Origin: Prevotellaceae bacterium UBA2744
GTDB taxonomy: Bacteria; Bacteroidota; Bacteroidia; Bacteroidales; Bacteroidaceae
Assembly: GCA_002353575.1 (NCBI GenBank)
Contig: DEJQ01000024.1
Location: 56,234-70,615 of the forward strand
Length of the DNA stretch: 14,382 nucleotides
Direction of reading: 5' to 3'
Part shown: positions 1 through 8,126 of the stretch, in pieces
How the letters are laid out: the number at the start of each line of letters is the position of its first letter
How positions within the stretch are numbered: position 1 is the stretch's first letter
The notes under the pieces: generated by a model
Databases searched by the model: none
Seen by the model: only the letters and a program-made list of their open reading frames with translations
What the model was told of the DNA's origin: nothing
Position numbers and translations under genes: made by a program

Positions 1-75
1 GTTCTCGTCAGTCTTGTCACTCCTAAGATGAAGCAGTCGAAGGTTGATAAGATATTCGAATGCTATAAGAAATAA
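1..75 (+). CDS. Sodium:solute symporter-like protein, C-terminal end only (gene starts left of window)
   Basis: The window opens inside this gene. Frame 1 reads 24 residues, ending in IFECYKK before a TAA at 73-75. It is recognised mainly through the longer related copy at 13402-13626, which shares the last residues (VLVSLVTPK, then KIFxCYKK) and shows a hydrophobic membrane segment before them. A tail of this kind is typical of the last helix and cytosolic end of sodium:solute symporters. The first 23 bases are identical to 13552-13574, and the rest differs at about a dozen positions. The gene faces the minus-strand peptide gene at 144-245, with a hairpin between them. The substrate cannot be told from this fragment. 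The family call is from memory of tail sequences and is moderate. Confidence 0.55.
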   Translation, partial: VLVSLVTPKMKQSKVDKIFECYKK

Positions 76-100
76 AATATCTGTTCTCAATAAGTAGCGA

Positions 101-136
101 AAGGAGGGTATGCCAGATTCTTGACATACCCTCCTT
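101..136. terminator. Perfect hairpin between convergent genes, likely bidirectional terminator
   Basis: A 12-bp perfect stem (aaggagggtatg at 101-112 with its complement at 125-136) encloses a 12-nt loop. It lies 26 bases after the symporter stop and 8 bases beyond the stop of the minus-strand peptide gene, so it is placed to end both transcripts. No long T run follows on either side, so it may be a weak or factor-assisted terminator. Confidence 0.7.
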
Positions 137-143
137 GATCATT

Positions 144-245
144 TTATGCAAGTTCACCTCCCCATTCTGATTCTTGCAACAGGTGAGTCTGATGCAACAT
201 TTCCACAACTTCCATGCATGGTTTCTGATATTTTTTCTTTTTCAT
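144..245 (-). CDS. 33-residue peptide of an MKK-x-Y-x-KP...VV family
   Basis: A small reading frame starts with ATG at 245-243 and ends with TAA at 146-144. It begins MKKKKYQKPCMEVVEM, continues with THLLQES and ends WGGELA. It starts only 12 bases after the stop of the 1397-residue surface protein on the same strand, and the terminator hairpin follows 8 bases after its stop, so it looks like the last gene of that operon. Aligned without gaps from the Y onward, it matches the peptide at 13104-13241: Y-x-KP, acidic-VV, then T-x-LL-[EQ] and a Ser at the same spacing. It has no hydrophobic signal segment, is basic at the N-terminus and acidic toward the C-terminus. Short Bacteroidales proteins with this kind of start are familiar as unnamed hypotheticals; I know no assigned function. 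The shared pattern and position are the main support for its being real. Confidence 0.7.
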   Translation of the reverse strand: MKKKKYQKPCMEVVEMLHQTHLLQESEWGGELA

Positions 246-257
246 ATCTATTGTTGG

Positions 258-3200
258 CTATTTGATAAATATTTTCTTTCCATTCTTTATTACAATACCC
301 CTGTAGTAGGTATTAACGCGCTGTCCGTTCAGGTTATAGATCTCATCATTGCCTGAAAACTGAATCTTGGAACCTGAAACCATCGGAATTCCTGTAGCAT
401 CGTCTTCGAAGTCGAAATCGCTGTCGTATAGTTTGGAAGGGAAGTCGGTTACTTCACCTTCTTCATCGTCGGCTTGTCCTGTGCAAACGTATTTAACAAT
501 GTATCGGTCATTTGCAAGGGCTTCCAGTGGAGTAAAGTAGCCTACGAATGGGTTTGTAAAGGCACCTTTATACCCCTTTGTCGGACATCTGAATTTGCCT
601 GTGCCTGTACCAACAAATACATTCTTTTCAATCATTTCGTCATTTTCAATTCTCTTGAATGTACCCATCCATCCGCCGATAGGCTTGGTGTTATCTGTCG
701 TACTCAATACATTATACGACACTACAGGGGTGTCAACTACAGTCACGTTCTTGGCAGACAGAGCTATCGAACCTTTTTCTACGACGATGACATAAGCTTC
801 GCCTGCAGTCAGTTCGGGAAATACATAGGTGAAAATGAGTTCCTTGTTGTGAAGGTCTATTTTGTATGCCTTGTATGTCTTTGCATACTCATCGACATCT
901 GTTATATTCTTTATGTCTGGAAACTGATCTTTGATATTCAGGTTAAACGGCAGACAGACGGAGTACGCCTTGCTCTGCCAAGTCCCGTCAGCGTTCTGTA
1001 CAGCCGACAGGGTAGTGCGGTTGTTCAGTGTGATGTCATATCCTATCAGTTCTTCTGTGAGTCCGCTTATTTCGGTCAGGAACTTGTCGCGGGCTGCGAG
1101 TCGTGTCAGGAAGTTGGTGTTGTCTGTCGTCTTGTCTGGCATTAGCTTCGCACTGCTGTCCTGAAGGGTAGGGGATGTGAAGTAGCAGTCGGTTACTACT
1201 GTCCCAGTGGACTTGTTGCCTACGATGGCATAATTATGGTACAGACCCGTACCGTGGGTGAGGCTCTGACCTAAATAGAAGCAGTTCTTCACCTGACCGC
1301 CAGACATCGTACCCACTATGCCACTGGCATTCGACTGGTTTGAAATTACGGTTGCTTGACTGCTGCATTCTGAGACAGTTGGTGTGCCGTTATACATATT
1401 CTGCACCAGACCGCTTGCAGCGTAGTAATTAGACCTTATGGTTACGTCCTTCAGTACATGGCAATTCTCCACGGATGCGTTGCCGCTGAGGTTTACGGCA
1501 ATGCCGGCACTGCCTCTTCCTGTGATGGTGCTATTTGCAAGAACCATATTCTTCACCCAATATTTGTCTGTCAGTTCGCTGAACAGTGCTGCATCATTGT
1601 CGGCAGTTGTGCCCGACTTGTTGATGTTCAGTCCGCTGATGATATAGCCATCACCATCGTAGTATCCATTGAAATTGCTTATCGGCGTGAAGTTATTCTC
1701 CACAGTCTTGTCGAACGCTATATTCGCAGCCTGTCTGAAGTACTTGCCTGTGACCGATTCAGCATTGCTGCTGAAGGTAGTTGCTATCAGCTGCAATTGT
1801 TCTCTGGTATATATGATATAAGGCGACTCGGCAGTGCCTTCTCCTTCCCATCTTTCGTAGAGATTAGCTTGCAGGGTGGCGTCCCCCTCGAAAGTGAGTC
1901 GCAACGAAGTCACGGCAATTTCACCATTGTCGTTTTTCTCGCGTGGAATATATATGTAGCTTGTGAAGGCATTGGCGATGCCTGCGGGCAGTCTTGTCAG
2001 TTTCCCGTTCTCAACGCTATACACCTTCTCGTCGTCATCGAAAACTTCCAAGTCGTATGTGCCTCCCAGCTCATAATACTGATCCTGCACGGCAATAGTG
2101 CCGTCGTTGATATATACACCTGTGAATGTAGGATTCTCTATAGTTGTACCCTGTGCCCACTTCACGAAGTATGGTTCGCCAGCTACTACCCATCCGTCGG
2201 TAACGGGCTTGAAGGTCATCTGCAGTTCGTTGTTTGCGATGGTTTCGCTTGCAGAATAGTATATGGTAGCTCCCTCCAGTGGCGACCCCTCTATCTTTAC
2301 CGAGAATGGTAGGCATAGCGGATGCAATTTCCCGTCCTTTTTTAATGTGATTCCATGGATTGTTACGGATGCCTCCTTCTCGTTGTTTGCCTCGATGACA
2401 TCTTCATTGTCTTGCGCATAAACATCGAGTGAGATCTCTGTGAGGTTGTAGTATTCCACTACCTGTTCGTCGGTGAAAGTGTAGGTTACTTTATGTTCTG
2501 CGTATTTATCTTCGCCATTTACTTTCTCTTTTACGGTTTCTTTCGTCTCATACGTAGCCGTAGCTTTGTATGTGAGGCGTCCGAGCTGTTTGTCGGTAGG
2601 CTTCTGGTCTTCCTCCAGCTGACATGTAGCATCGATGGTTACTGCTCCGTCGAGCAGTGTATTGGTGATTGTCACCTTAGCCGCTGTGTAGTCATCGTTC
2701 CACTCCCATTCTTTCATGAAATCGTAGCGATAGCGGGCATAGTAATCCACGTTGTCTGTCACGGATATTTGTTGACCTGCCTTGATAAGTTCTGCTTCCT
2801 CGCTGTCCCACATCTCGTCCTTTTCGTTTTCTTTCACTTCCCTGGTGGTATAACCCATGAATACCATGCCTTTGAATTCTGGTGGTGCGGATATTGTATA
2901 TTTCTTGTTGCGGGCAACCCTCTCTTCTCGTGTCTGGATTTTGTATGAGTTATTATCAACATAAGGGTAGTGGATTGTTACCTTGAGCACGGTGGTTTCG
3001 CTGTCGAACTTCTGTCCGCATGCGCAGTCGTGGTGATTGCCGGTCGGACCGAAGTCATGATCCTCGTCGTTATTTGCAGTACAATATGTACATTTGCGCC
3101 GGTGCTTCTCTCCATTTATTATGGTGTATGTGGCATCCTTGTGCTTGCATGTGTCGATGAGAGCGTAATTGCGCCATTGGCAGGCATCGGTACGTTCCGG

Positions 3201-4451
3201 TGCAGTGAAGGTACGCTCTATGTTGTTTTCCGCGTCGCCTGCCGTTACCGACATGTTGTCGCCTATCTTCAGCATCTCTGCATTGTAGTTCTTGTCTTTT
3301 CCTTTGCCATAACCTATAGCACTGCCTTTGCCGGCATTTCTGCCTTTACAGTCTTCTCCGATGATTGCAGTTACCTTACCGCCCAGTATGCGACACTTAC
3401 CAGGTAAGCCCTCTTCACCTCCACCGATGCCTGCGGCTTTCTTGCCACCCTTAGCCCAGACTGTTCCGCCTGTTATCTCTACATCGGCTCCTTCGCCATT
3501 ACAGCCACCGCCTATGCCGGCACCGTAGTCTCCGCCTGTAGCATTCACTGTGCCACCATAGACTCTAAGTACTCCGCCCTTGCGCAGATTTTTCTTACCC
3601 GTGTCGGTACTGCCGGCACCTATACCTGCAGCACGAGAACCTCCCACAGCTTTCAGGCTTCCGCCATATACATAAACTTCGCCGCCATCCTGACCTGCTC
3701 TCTCTCCCACGTATAGTGCATAGCTGCAACCTCCTCCTCCGCCTACACCGGCACCCATGTCTCCGCCTGTTGCCTCAACCGAACCGCCGTAAACGTACAG
3801 TTTGCCGGAATCACTCGTCTGACGTCTCCAGGCGCTGCCACTTCCTATACCGGCAGCTTTGTGACCGCCGAATGCCTTTACTGAACCGGCAAAGACGTAA
3901 ACCTCACTGGCGCTGGTGACCTCACTTTCGTCAACGTTGCCGCCGCCAATGCCTGCACCGTATTTTCCTCCTGTGGCACTGATGTTTCCCCCATGGATAT
4001 ATACCTCCCCAGACTGTGTGTCTGTAGCACCACCGATACCTGCAGCTCCCTGATAGCTGTTGGTAACTGTTAAGGCTCCCATCTTGCTTTCGTAACTCTG
4101 GCTGTGGATATGCAACTCGGCATTGTTCTGTTTTTCCTCTTTGATGCCGCCCGTACAGGTCAGTTTACTGCCATCCGTCAGAATAATGTGTACCTCGCCG
4201 AAACAGTTGAGCGTCTTTCGCTTCACGTCGCCCTTTACGGCATAGTAGGTTTCCTTGCCCTTTTCACCCAGTCCCTGCCAGTTGTCGTTCTGTCCTTCAA
4301 GAATGATACAGTCCTTTGTGTCATCAGCAACTTCCACGATCTTCTTTTCACTGTTCCACTTGCAGCATTTGAATGTAATTCTTTCTGCATGCACTCCATA
4401 AGAGACGGATAGGCATAAACTCAGAAGAGCAATAAAATATCTTGGTTTCAT
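258..4451 (-). CDS. Giant secreted surface protein: Gly-rich AGIGGG repeats, Cys/His cluster, InlB-B-like, GLUG and two CLPF modules, C-terminal tail
   Basis: This encodes 1397 residues from the ATG at 4451-4449. A TTG 15 bases upstream would add five residues, but the ATG gives a proper signal peptide (MKPRYFIALLSLCLSVSYGVHA). Residues 125-380 carry about eight glycine-rich units of the form VYxxGGSVxAxGGxxAAGIGGG, probably rungs of a beta-helix. Residues 424-482 hold a cluster with CxxC (454, 457), HH (473-474) and CxC (476, 478) that could bind metal or form disulfides. Residues 487-575 resemble an InlB B-repeat/Flg_new fold. Residues 865-1095 are a GLUG-type beta-helix (FNGYYDGDGYIISGL; SGIVGTMSGG). 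Two CLPF modules begin near residues 710 and 1163. The end, about 1365-1397 (IYNLNGQRV...GKKIFIK), resembles Bacteroidales C-terminal sorting-type tails. It lies 48 bases downstream of the PI-PLC lipoprotein gene and 12 bases before the small peptide gene. A structural or adhesive role is inferred; no catalytic site is visible. Confidence 0.9.
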   Translation of the reverse strand: MKPRYFIALLSLCLSVSYGVHAERITFKCCKWNSEKKIVEVADDTKDCIILEGQNDNWQGLGEKGKETYYAVKGDVKRKTLNCFGEVHIILTDGSKLTCTGGIKEEKQNNAELHIHSQSYESKMGALTVTNSYQGAAGIGGATDTQSGEVYIHGGNISATGGKYGAGIGGGNVDESEVTSASEVYVFAGSVKAFGGHKAAGIGSGSAWRRQTSDSGKLYVYGGSVEATGGDMGAGVGGGGGCSYALYVGERAGQDGGEVYVYGGSLKAVGGSRAAGIGAGSTDTGKKNLRKGGVLRVYGGTVNATGGDYGAGIGGGCNGEGADVEITGGTVWAKGGKKAAGIGGGEEGLPGKCRILGGKVTAIIGEDCKGRNAGKGSAIGYGKGKDKNYNAEMLKIGDNMSVTAGDAENNIERTFTAPERTDACQWRNYALIDTCKHKDATYTIINGEKHRRKCTYCTANNDEDHDFGPTGNHHDCACGQKFDSETTVLKVTIHYPYVDNNSYKIQTREERVARNKKYTISAPPEFKGMVFMGYTTREVKENEKDEMWDSEEAELIKAGQQISVTDNVDYYARYRYDFMKEWEWNDDYTAAKVTITNTLLDGAVTIDATCQLEEDQKPTDKQLGRLTYKATATYETKETVKEKVNGEDKYAEHKVTYTFTDEQVVEYYNLTEISLDVYAQDNEDVIEANNEKEASVTIHGITLKKDGKLHPLCLPFSVKIEGSPLEGATIYYSASETIANNELQMTFKPVTDGWVVAGEPYFVKWAQGTTIENPTFTGVYINDGTIAVQDQYYELGGTYDLEVFDDDEKVYSVENGKLTRLPAGIANAFTSYIYIPREKNDNGEIAVTSLRLTFEGDATLQANLYERWEGEGTAESPYIIYTREQLQLIATTFSSNAESVTGKYFRQAANIAFDKTVENNFTPISNFNGYYDGDGYIISGLNINKSGTTADNDAALFSELTDKYWVKNMVLANSTITGRGSAGIAVNLSGNASVENCHVLKDVTIRSNYYAASGLVQNMYNGTPTVSECSSQATVISNQSNASGIVGTMSGGQVKNCFYLGQSLTHGTGLYHNYAIVGNKSTGTVVTDCYFTSPTLQDSSAKLMPDKTTDNTNFLTRLAARDKFLTEISGLTEELIGYDITLNNRTTLSAVQNADGTWQSKAYSVCLPFNLNIKDQFPDIKNITDVDEYAKTYKAYKIDLHNKELIFTYVFPELTAGEAYVIVVEKGSIALSAKNVTVVDTPVVSYNVLSTTDNTKPIGGWMGTFKRIENDEMIEKNVFVGTGTGKFRCPTKGYKGAFTNPFVGYFTPLEALANDRYIVKYVCTGQADDEEGEVTDFPSKLYDSDFDFEDDATGIPMVSGSKIQFSGNDEIYNLNGQRVNTYYRGIVIKNGKKIFIK

Positions 4452-4499
4452 AAAACTATCTCTCAATTCAGTGTTATTTGCGTAAGTTAACTATGTAAG

Positions 4500-6359
4500 T
4501 TATTGGTATCTGTTTGACTCTACGATAATTCTGGGTAATGCGTAGCAATTGGTGTAACGTATTCCCCATTTCTCACTTATACCTAAAAAGTCCATTGTTA
4601 TGATTCCTAAAGGCGAGTTCTTATGCTGAAGCACAAAGTTGACAACCCAGGGATGCATAGTCTCGGCATTCTGACTATATGACATTGTAACATAACTGCC
4701 TACGTATGCGTTTACCTGATTCCAGCTCCAAACAGTAGTCTCGTTCTTCCGGATTTTTTCGAATTCCCAGAAACATGTTTCAAAAGCCTCTTTCTTTCGC
4801 TTAAAGAAATTTTCGGTACTTTCAGTAAAACTTGATGTCATCTCATACAGGTTCTGATGGGTCATTGTTACGTTCTGCACTTTGCCGTCAACCATGAAAG
4901 ACAGATTAGATTTCGAATATCCGTTACCATGTTTAATTTCTACTATTGGTCCGTAGAGTTCATTCCGTTTATCCCCGAACTCATACGAATAGAAAATAAT
5001 CAATTTTCCTGCACAGTCGCTCAGTTTCATGTTGGGTGTAGGGTTAAGCACGATCTTACCTTTGTCGGCGAACTTCTTCAAAGTCGATAGAGTCACCCTT
5101 AAATGATTATCTGTTTTTTTGTCGTCGAAGGCGATACAGGCAATAGCTGTTTCGCCCGGGTGGTTGTCTAATTGGTCAACAATCTCTTGAATACCTCTCT
5201 CTAAGCTTATACTGAGGTCGAACGTATGATACAACTGCATGTGCTCGGGAGTGTTATCCTTTTTTTCTACGTATCTTAGTCTGAAATCGAACATTCGCGC
5301 TCCAGATAACCACTGTCCCATGATGAAATGCACCTGTGTTACTGTGTGGAATGTAAATTCAAGATTACGCAGCCCCTCAATAAAATATGGCGTAAAGGAA
5401 TCGTGTGTACCAGGGATGTTCATGTCGCAGATGCGAGGATTTTTTCCATTTTTAGTGTATATCTCAGTCATCCACTCGGCATAGTTTGTCTTACCTGCAT
5501 TGAAGTCTTTCTGCATCTGACTCAATGCATTCTCAGCTTCAGATTGGAATTTTTCGCACTCTGCCTTACTGAGTCCTTCAAGTTTGTTTGCACTGGAGAT
5601 GGTCTTGAAGGTAGTGCCTACTATCTTCTTTATCGTCGAGACGGTGTTTGCTACCTTCTTGAACTTTCTCTCAAAGGCATCGTTTTTGAATCCTCCGGTG
5701 ACGGCTCTTGTCTCGTTATTGTCATCCACATCGTCGTCGTCGTGCTCCACCATTACCTGATAGCTGATGGCTACGTCGTTGAGCATTACGAGTACTGGTT
5801 CTCCGTCTTCATCCTCTGTGGTGCTGACGTAGTAGGTCATCTTGAATTCCTCGTTGTCCGGGTCTTCTTCGTCTTTGTCAAATGTAGCCCTGAATCCGCT
5901 CACTCTCTCAGCCGAACTGTCCCATGGATTTTCCTCATTCACGAAAACCTCCCATTTGCCGGTGTAGATATCGATGATATTTTCCTCTTGAAAAGGATCT
6001 TTGTCTTTTTCTGTGCTTTCGCCTGCTTCATTTCCTCCGTCTTCTACGCTTTCTTCACTACCTTCTTCCAGTTTTATCTCTGACGACATGTTCATTACCT
6101 CGAACGTTCCGTCTTCGTTGAACATCCATAGAGCGATGTCATCGTCGCCCAACACATTGCTGCTAAGATCCACCTGAAGTCCTAACAGCGACTTTCTTAG
6201 TTCTTCTTTCTGCTGTGCCTCCGCCTCTTGCTTAATCTCGCCTTCCGATTTCTCCTTTACGTCAAGGTCGTTACTATCACTGCATGCCGTTATCAGCATG
6301 GTGCTGCATAAAGCCAGAATGGCTGCCAGCATCGTTGATAGTTTGGTTGTCTCTTTCAT
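4500..6359 (-). CDS. Lipoprotein with C-terminal PI-PLC (phosphatidylinositol phosphodiesterase) domain
   Basis: This is a 619-residue protein. The signal peptide ends in the lipobox ITAC (Cys26), followed by SDSND, an acidic stretch like those that send Bacteroidetes lipoproteins to the outer face of the outer membrane. Residues 50-215 are acidic and beta-rich (GKWEVFV, GFRATFD), perhaps lipocalin-like, with long Asp/Glu runs. Residues 305-619 match bacterial PI-PLC. IPGTHDS holds the first catalytic His (319) and Asp320; GARMFDFRLR holds the Arg equivalent (360); LYHTF holds the second His (378); LGIITMDFLG holds a late Asp (590) as in the family. Such enzymes split phosphatidylinositol or GPI anchors by acid-base chemistry without calcium. 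Bacterial PI-PLC is usually about 300 residues, so the N-terminal half is an added module. The substrate here (host GPI or PI, or the inositol lipids some Bacteroidetes make) is open. It heads an operon with the giant surface protein. Confidence 0.85.
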   Translation of the reverse strand: MKETTKLSTMLAAILALCSTMLITACSDSNDLDVKEKSEGEIKQEAEAQQKEELRKSLLGLQVDLSSNVLGDDDIALWMFNEDGTFEVMNMSSEIKLEEGSEESVEDGGNEAGESTEKDKDPFQEENIIDIYTGKWEVFVNEENPWDSSAERVSGFRATFDKDEEDPDNEEFKMTYYVSTTEDEDGEPVLVMLNDVAISYQVMVEHDDDDVDDNNETRAVTGGFKNDAFERKFKKVANTVSTIKKIVGTTFKTISSANKLEGLSKAECEKFQSEAENALSQMQKDFNAGKTNYAEWMTEIYTKNGKNPRICDMNIPGTHDSFTPYFIEGLRNLEFTFHTVTQVHFIMGQWLSGARMFDFRLRYVEKKDNTPEHMQLYHTFDLSISLERGIQEIVDQLDNHPGETAIACIAFDDKKTDNHLRVTLSTLKKFADKGKIVLNPTPNMKLSDCAGKLIIFYSYEFGDKRNELYGPIVEIKHGNGYSKSNLSFMVDGKVQNVTMTHQNLYEMTSSFTESTENFFKRKKEAFETCFWEFEKIRKNETTVWSWNQVNAYVGSYVTMSYSQNAETMHPWVVNFVLQHKNSPLGIITMDFLGISEKWGIRYTNCYALPRIIVESNRYQ

Positions 6360-6415
6360 AACAGTTATCTTGTGCTTTTGTAAAATTTAAATAGTTATAC
6401 CAATAAAAATCGCTG

Positions 6416-6423
6416 CAAAGGTA
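6416..6423 (-). promoter_or_regulatory. Bacteroidetes-type -7 box for the PI-PLC operon
   Basis: On the minus strand this reads TACCTTTG, an exact fit to the TAnnTTTG -7 box used by the Bacteroidetes primary sigma factor. It lies 56 bases upstream of the PI-PLC start codon. I see no clear TTTG at the -33 position, so the call rests on the -7 box and its location. Confidence 0.55.
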
Positions 6424-6439
6424 CGGACATTTATTTTTT

Positions 6440-6748
6440 TCATGCGTTTTCTTCTGAAAAAAGTGCAACATAAACATTTTTGTAATAATGCTCCTGTCTT
6501 TGTCTTCTCCCCAAAACACCCGCTTTTACTTTTTTACTTTTTTTACCGCTTGCGATGTCCTTCATACGAGAGTAGTTTGCGGCTACAGTCTTGATGATGA
6601 TACGCTGGAGGATTTGCTGAACGGTCTTGCTGTTGTAAGCGGCAGACGACATCTGTCGTGCTACGGTCTTACCGTTCTTCTGATAGTAAACGACGTTGCC
6701 AATTTTACCTGTTGCACCCGTCATCATACCACTAATGATTTTTGCCAT
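6440..6748 (-). CDS. DUF6266-like protein, probably truncated
   Basis: This encodes 102 residues. The first ~67 (MAKIISGMMTGATGKIGNVV, then YYQKNGKTVARQ and later ILQRIIIKTVAANYSRMKDI) look like the N-terminus of DUF6266-type Bacteroidetes proteins, small proteins of unknown function, usually around 200 residues. After residue 68 the sequence turns to GKKSKKVKAGVLGRRQRQ and no longer resembles the family. That change falls at A-rich runs (T runs on the plus strand at about 6533-6546), where slippage or a deletion could have occurred. The start has no upstream -7 box that I can see. It is transcribed in the same direction as the PI-PLC gene, but a -7 box sits between them. It has no signal peptide and is very basic. 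It may be a decaying gene or a short functional variant. Confidence 0.55.
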   Translation of the reverse strand: MAKIISGMMTGATGKIGNVVYYQKNGKTVARQMSSAAYNSKTVQQILQRIIIKTVAANYSRMKDIASGKKSKKVKAGVLGRRQRQEHYYKNVYVALFSEENA

Positions 6749-6780
6749 AGATTTGAAAACACACCTTCAGATTGCATTAT

Positions 6781-6815
6781 TTTTCATCAAAACACTATGC
6801 TGTTTTTGATGAAAA
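6781..6815. promoter_or_regulatory. 12-bp perfect inverted repeat between divergent units, candidate operator
   Basis: Arms ttttcatcaaaa (6781-6792) and ttttgatgaaaa (6804-6815) are exact complements around an 11-nt spacer. The element lies just upstream of the -7 box at 6821-6828, covering the place where a -33 box would be, in the 119-base gap between the divergent starts at 6748 and 6868. A dimeric regulator binding here would block or recruit polymerase for the plus-strand hydrolase operon. A hairpin at the 5' end of a minus-strand transcript is an alternative. No regulator gene is present in the window. Confidence 0.5.
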
Positions 6816-6820
6816 TGCTC

Positions 6821-6828
6821 TATCTTTG
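6821..6828 (+). promoter_or_regulatory. Bacteroidetes-type -7 box for the hydrolase/surface-protein operon
   Basis: The sequence TATCTTTG, followed by CAGG, fits the TAnnTTTG consensus exactly and lies 39 bases before the ATG at 6868. The nearest upstream TTTG (6805-6808) is only 12 bases away, shorter than the usual ~19-20 spacing and inside the inverted repeat, so the promoter may need an activator. Confidence 0.65.
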
Positions 6829-6867
6829 CAGGTCGAAGTTAAACTATAAAAAGATATTGGACTCTAT

Positions 6868-8085
6868 ATGAAAAGGAATATTACGGTGCTTTCCGCCATC
6901 TTTTCTGTCTGCTTTGGTATGATGATTTTGACATCATGCTCAAATAGTGATGACGAAGCGCAAAAGGAATCAACCCCAAAAGAAACTACGCCCCTCGAAG
7001 TTAAGGTTACTAACCATCGCGACTGTCATGCTATGAAGATGATAGCCGATGACATTCTGAATCTTTGGTTTAATCAGATTATTTTCGAGTACACCAGCGT
7101 AGGTCCCGACATGAAGACGCCTGTACGTCTTACGGGAGTTATTTCCATGAACCCCGCTGTGTATAACAAGGAGGCTGAGCCCCGCGGTCTGATGCTCTAC
7201 AACGAGTTTACCTGTGCCAAGCATGGTGAACGCACTTCTCAGAACGAGATTGACGACCTTGGTCTCTACATGAACAAATATCAGAATCTTATTTCTGTGT
7301 CTGCCGACCTCTACGGCTGGACTCTTACCGAGGACAAAGCGCAGGCATATTGCTGTCCTGAGATTACAGCCCGCGAAACTATGGATGCGTGGGATGCTGC
7401 TATGAAGATTCTCAAGGACGAGGAATATGCCATCGAGGGTCTGCCTTGTTTCAATGTGGGCTATAGCAGCGGAGGATTCTCGGCTATTGCTGTTCAGCGC
7501 TACTGCGACGAGAACCGTCCCGACATTCACTGGAGTCTTACTTCGGCTGGAGCAGCACCTTTCAATCTGAACACTGTTTACGACGACAACGTAAAGAGTG
7601 CCACTTCGGGCTATGCTTGTTCGTTCCCGCTTGTCGTGGTTGCATACAAGGAGACCTACAATATGGACTTCAAGTATAGTGATGTGTTTGTAGAACCCCT
7701 TGCCAGCAATATTCAGAAATGGATTCTCTCAAAGGACTACGGCACTTGGGATATCAATAAGCTCATTGCCGGAGGCGACGAGGCAAAGACCAAGGACTGT
7801 CCTATAGAGATGATTCTCACTCCCGAAGCCCGTAACCCCCATTTGGCTATCGGCAAAATGCTCTCGAGTAAGTTCCGCGAGAACTCCCTCTGCGGCGAAG
7901 GCCAGAACTGGAAGCCTAACACCAAGACAAAGTATTACATCATGCACTCTTCAACCGATAAGTATATGGACTGGCATGTAGGCAAGGAGATGTCCGATTA
8001 TCTGACTGCTCACGGTTGCGAGGTCAAGACCGAGTTTGGCGACTGGGGCAACCATGTATTCGAATTCGAGGGTATCTCGCTGTAA
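6868..8085 (+). CDS. Alpha/beta-hydrolase lipoprotein (secretory lipase-like)
   Basis: This is a 405-residue protein. The signal peptide ends in lipobox LTSC (Cys24), followed by SNSDDE, an acidic stretch that suggests surface display. The nucleophile elbow is VGYSSGGF with Ser200 in G-x-S-x-G. A plausible acid is Asp364 in HSSTDKYMDW and the likely catalytic His is His396 in GDWGNHVFEF. The middle segment (SADLYGW...ITARETMDAWDAA) matches the arrangement D-x-x-G...AR...D in secretory lipase/prolyl-oligopeptidase-like hydrolases such as the PF03583 group. It is paralogous to the next gene, from which it is separated by 41 bases. An ester or acyl substrate is likely but not identifiable. It is the first gene of the plus-strand operon, behind the -7 box at 6821. 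No strong Shine-Dalgarno is seen, which is normal for this phylum. Confidence 0.82.
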   Translation: MKRNITVLSAIFSVCFGMMILTSCSNSDDEAQKESTPKETTPLEVKVTNHRDCHAMKMIADDILNLWFNQIIFEYTSVGPDMKTPVRLTGVISMNPAVYNKEAEPRGLMLYNEFTCAKHGERTSQNEIDDLGLYMNKYQNLISVSADLYGWTLTEDKAQAYCCPEITARETMDAWDAAMKILKDEEYAIEGLPCFNVGYSSGGFSAIAVQRYCDENRPDIHWSLTSAGAAPFNLNTVYDDNVKSATSGYACSFPLVVVAYKETYNMDFKYSDVFVEPLASNIQKWILSKDYGTWDINKLIAGGDEAKTKDCPIEMILTPEARNPHLAIGKMLSSKFRENSLCGEGQNWKPNTKTKYYIMHSSTDKYMDWHVGKEMSDYLTAHGCEVKTEFGDWGNHVFEFEGISL

Positions 8086-8126
8086 TTTGTAATACACATA
8101 AAACAAAATAAAAGTCTCTATATAAG

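Noticed and set aside
23..208. 61-codon minus-strand frame over the left terminator
   Set aside because: It runs through the hairpin and overlaps, in another frame, the 33-residue peptide gene that has conserved features.
474..2948. Plus-strand open frames of 150-284 codons opposite the 1397-residue gene
   Set aside because: They lie wholly inside a gene with clear domains and signal peptide, read as Cys- and Val-rich nonsense and have no recognisable motifs.
3301..4080. Repetitive DNA that could suggest a CRISPR array or satellite
   Set aside because: The repeats are degenerate, vary in length and are in phase with codons of a glycine-rich protein.
4452..4466. TTG start adding five residues to the 1397-residue protein
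   Set aside because: The ATG at 4451 gives a standard signal peptide; the extension MRDSF adds charge without a reason.
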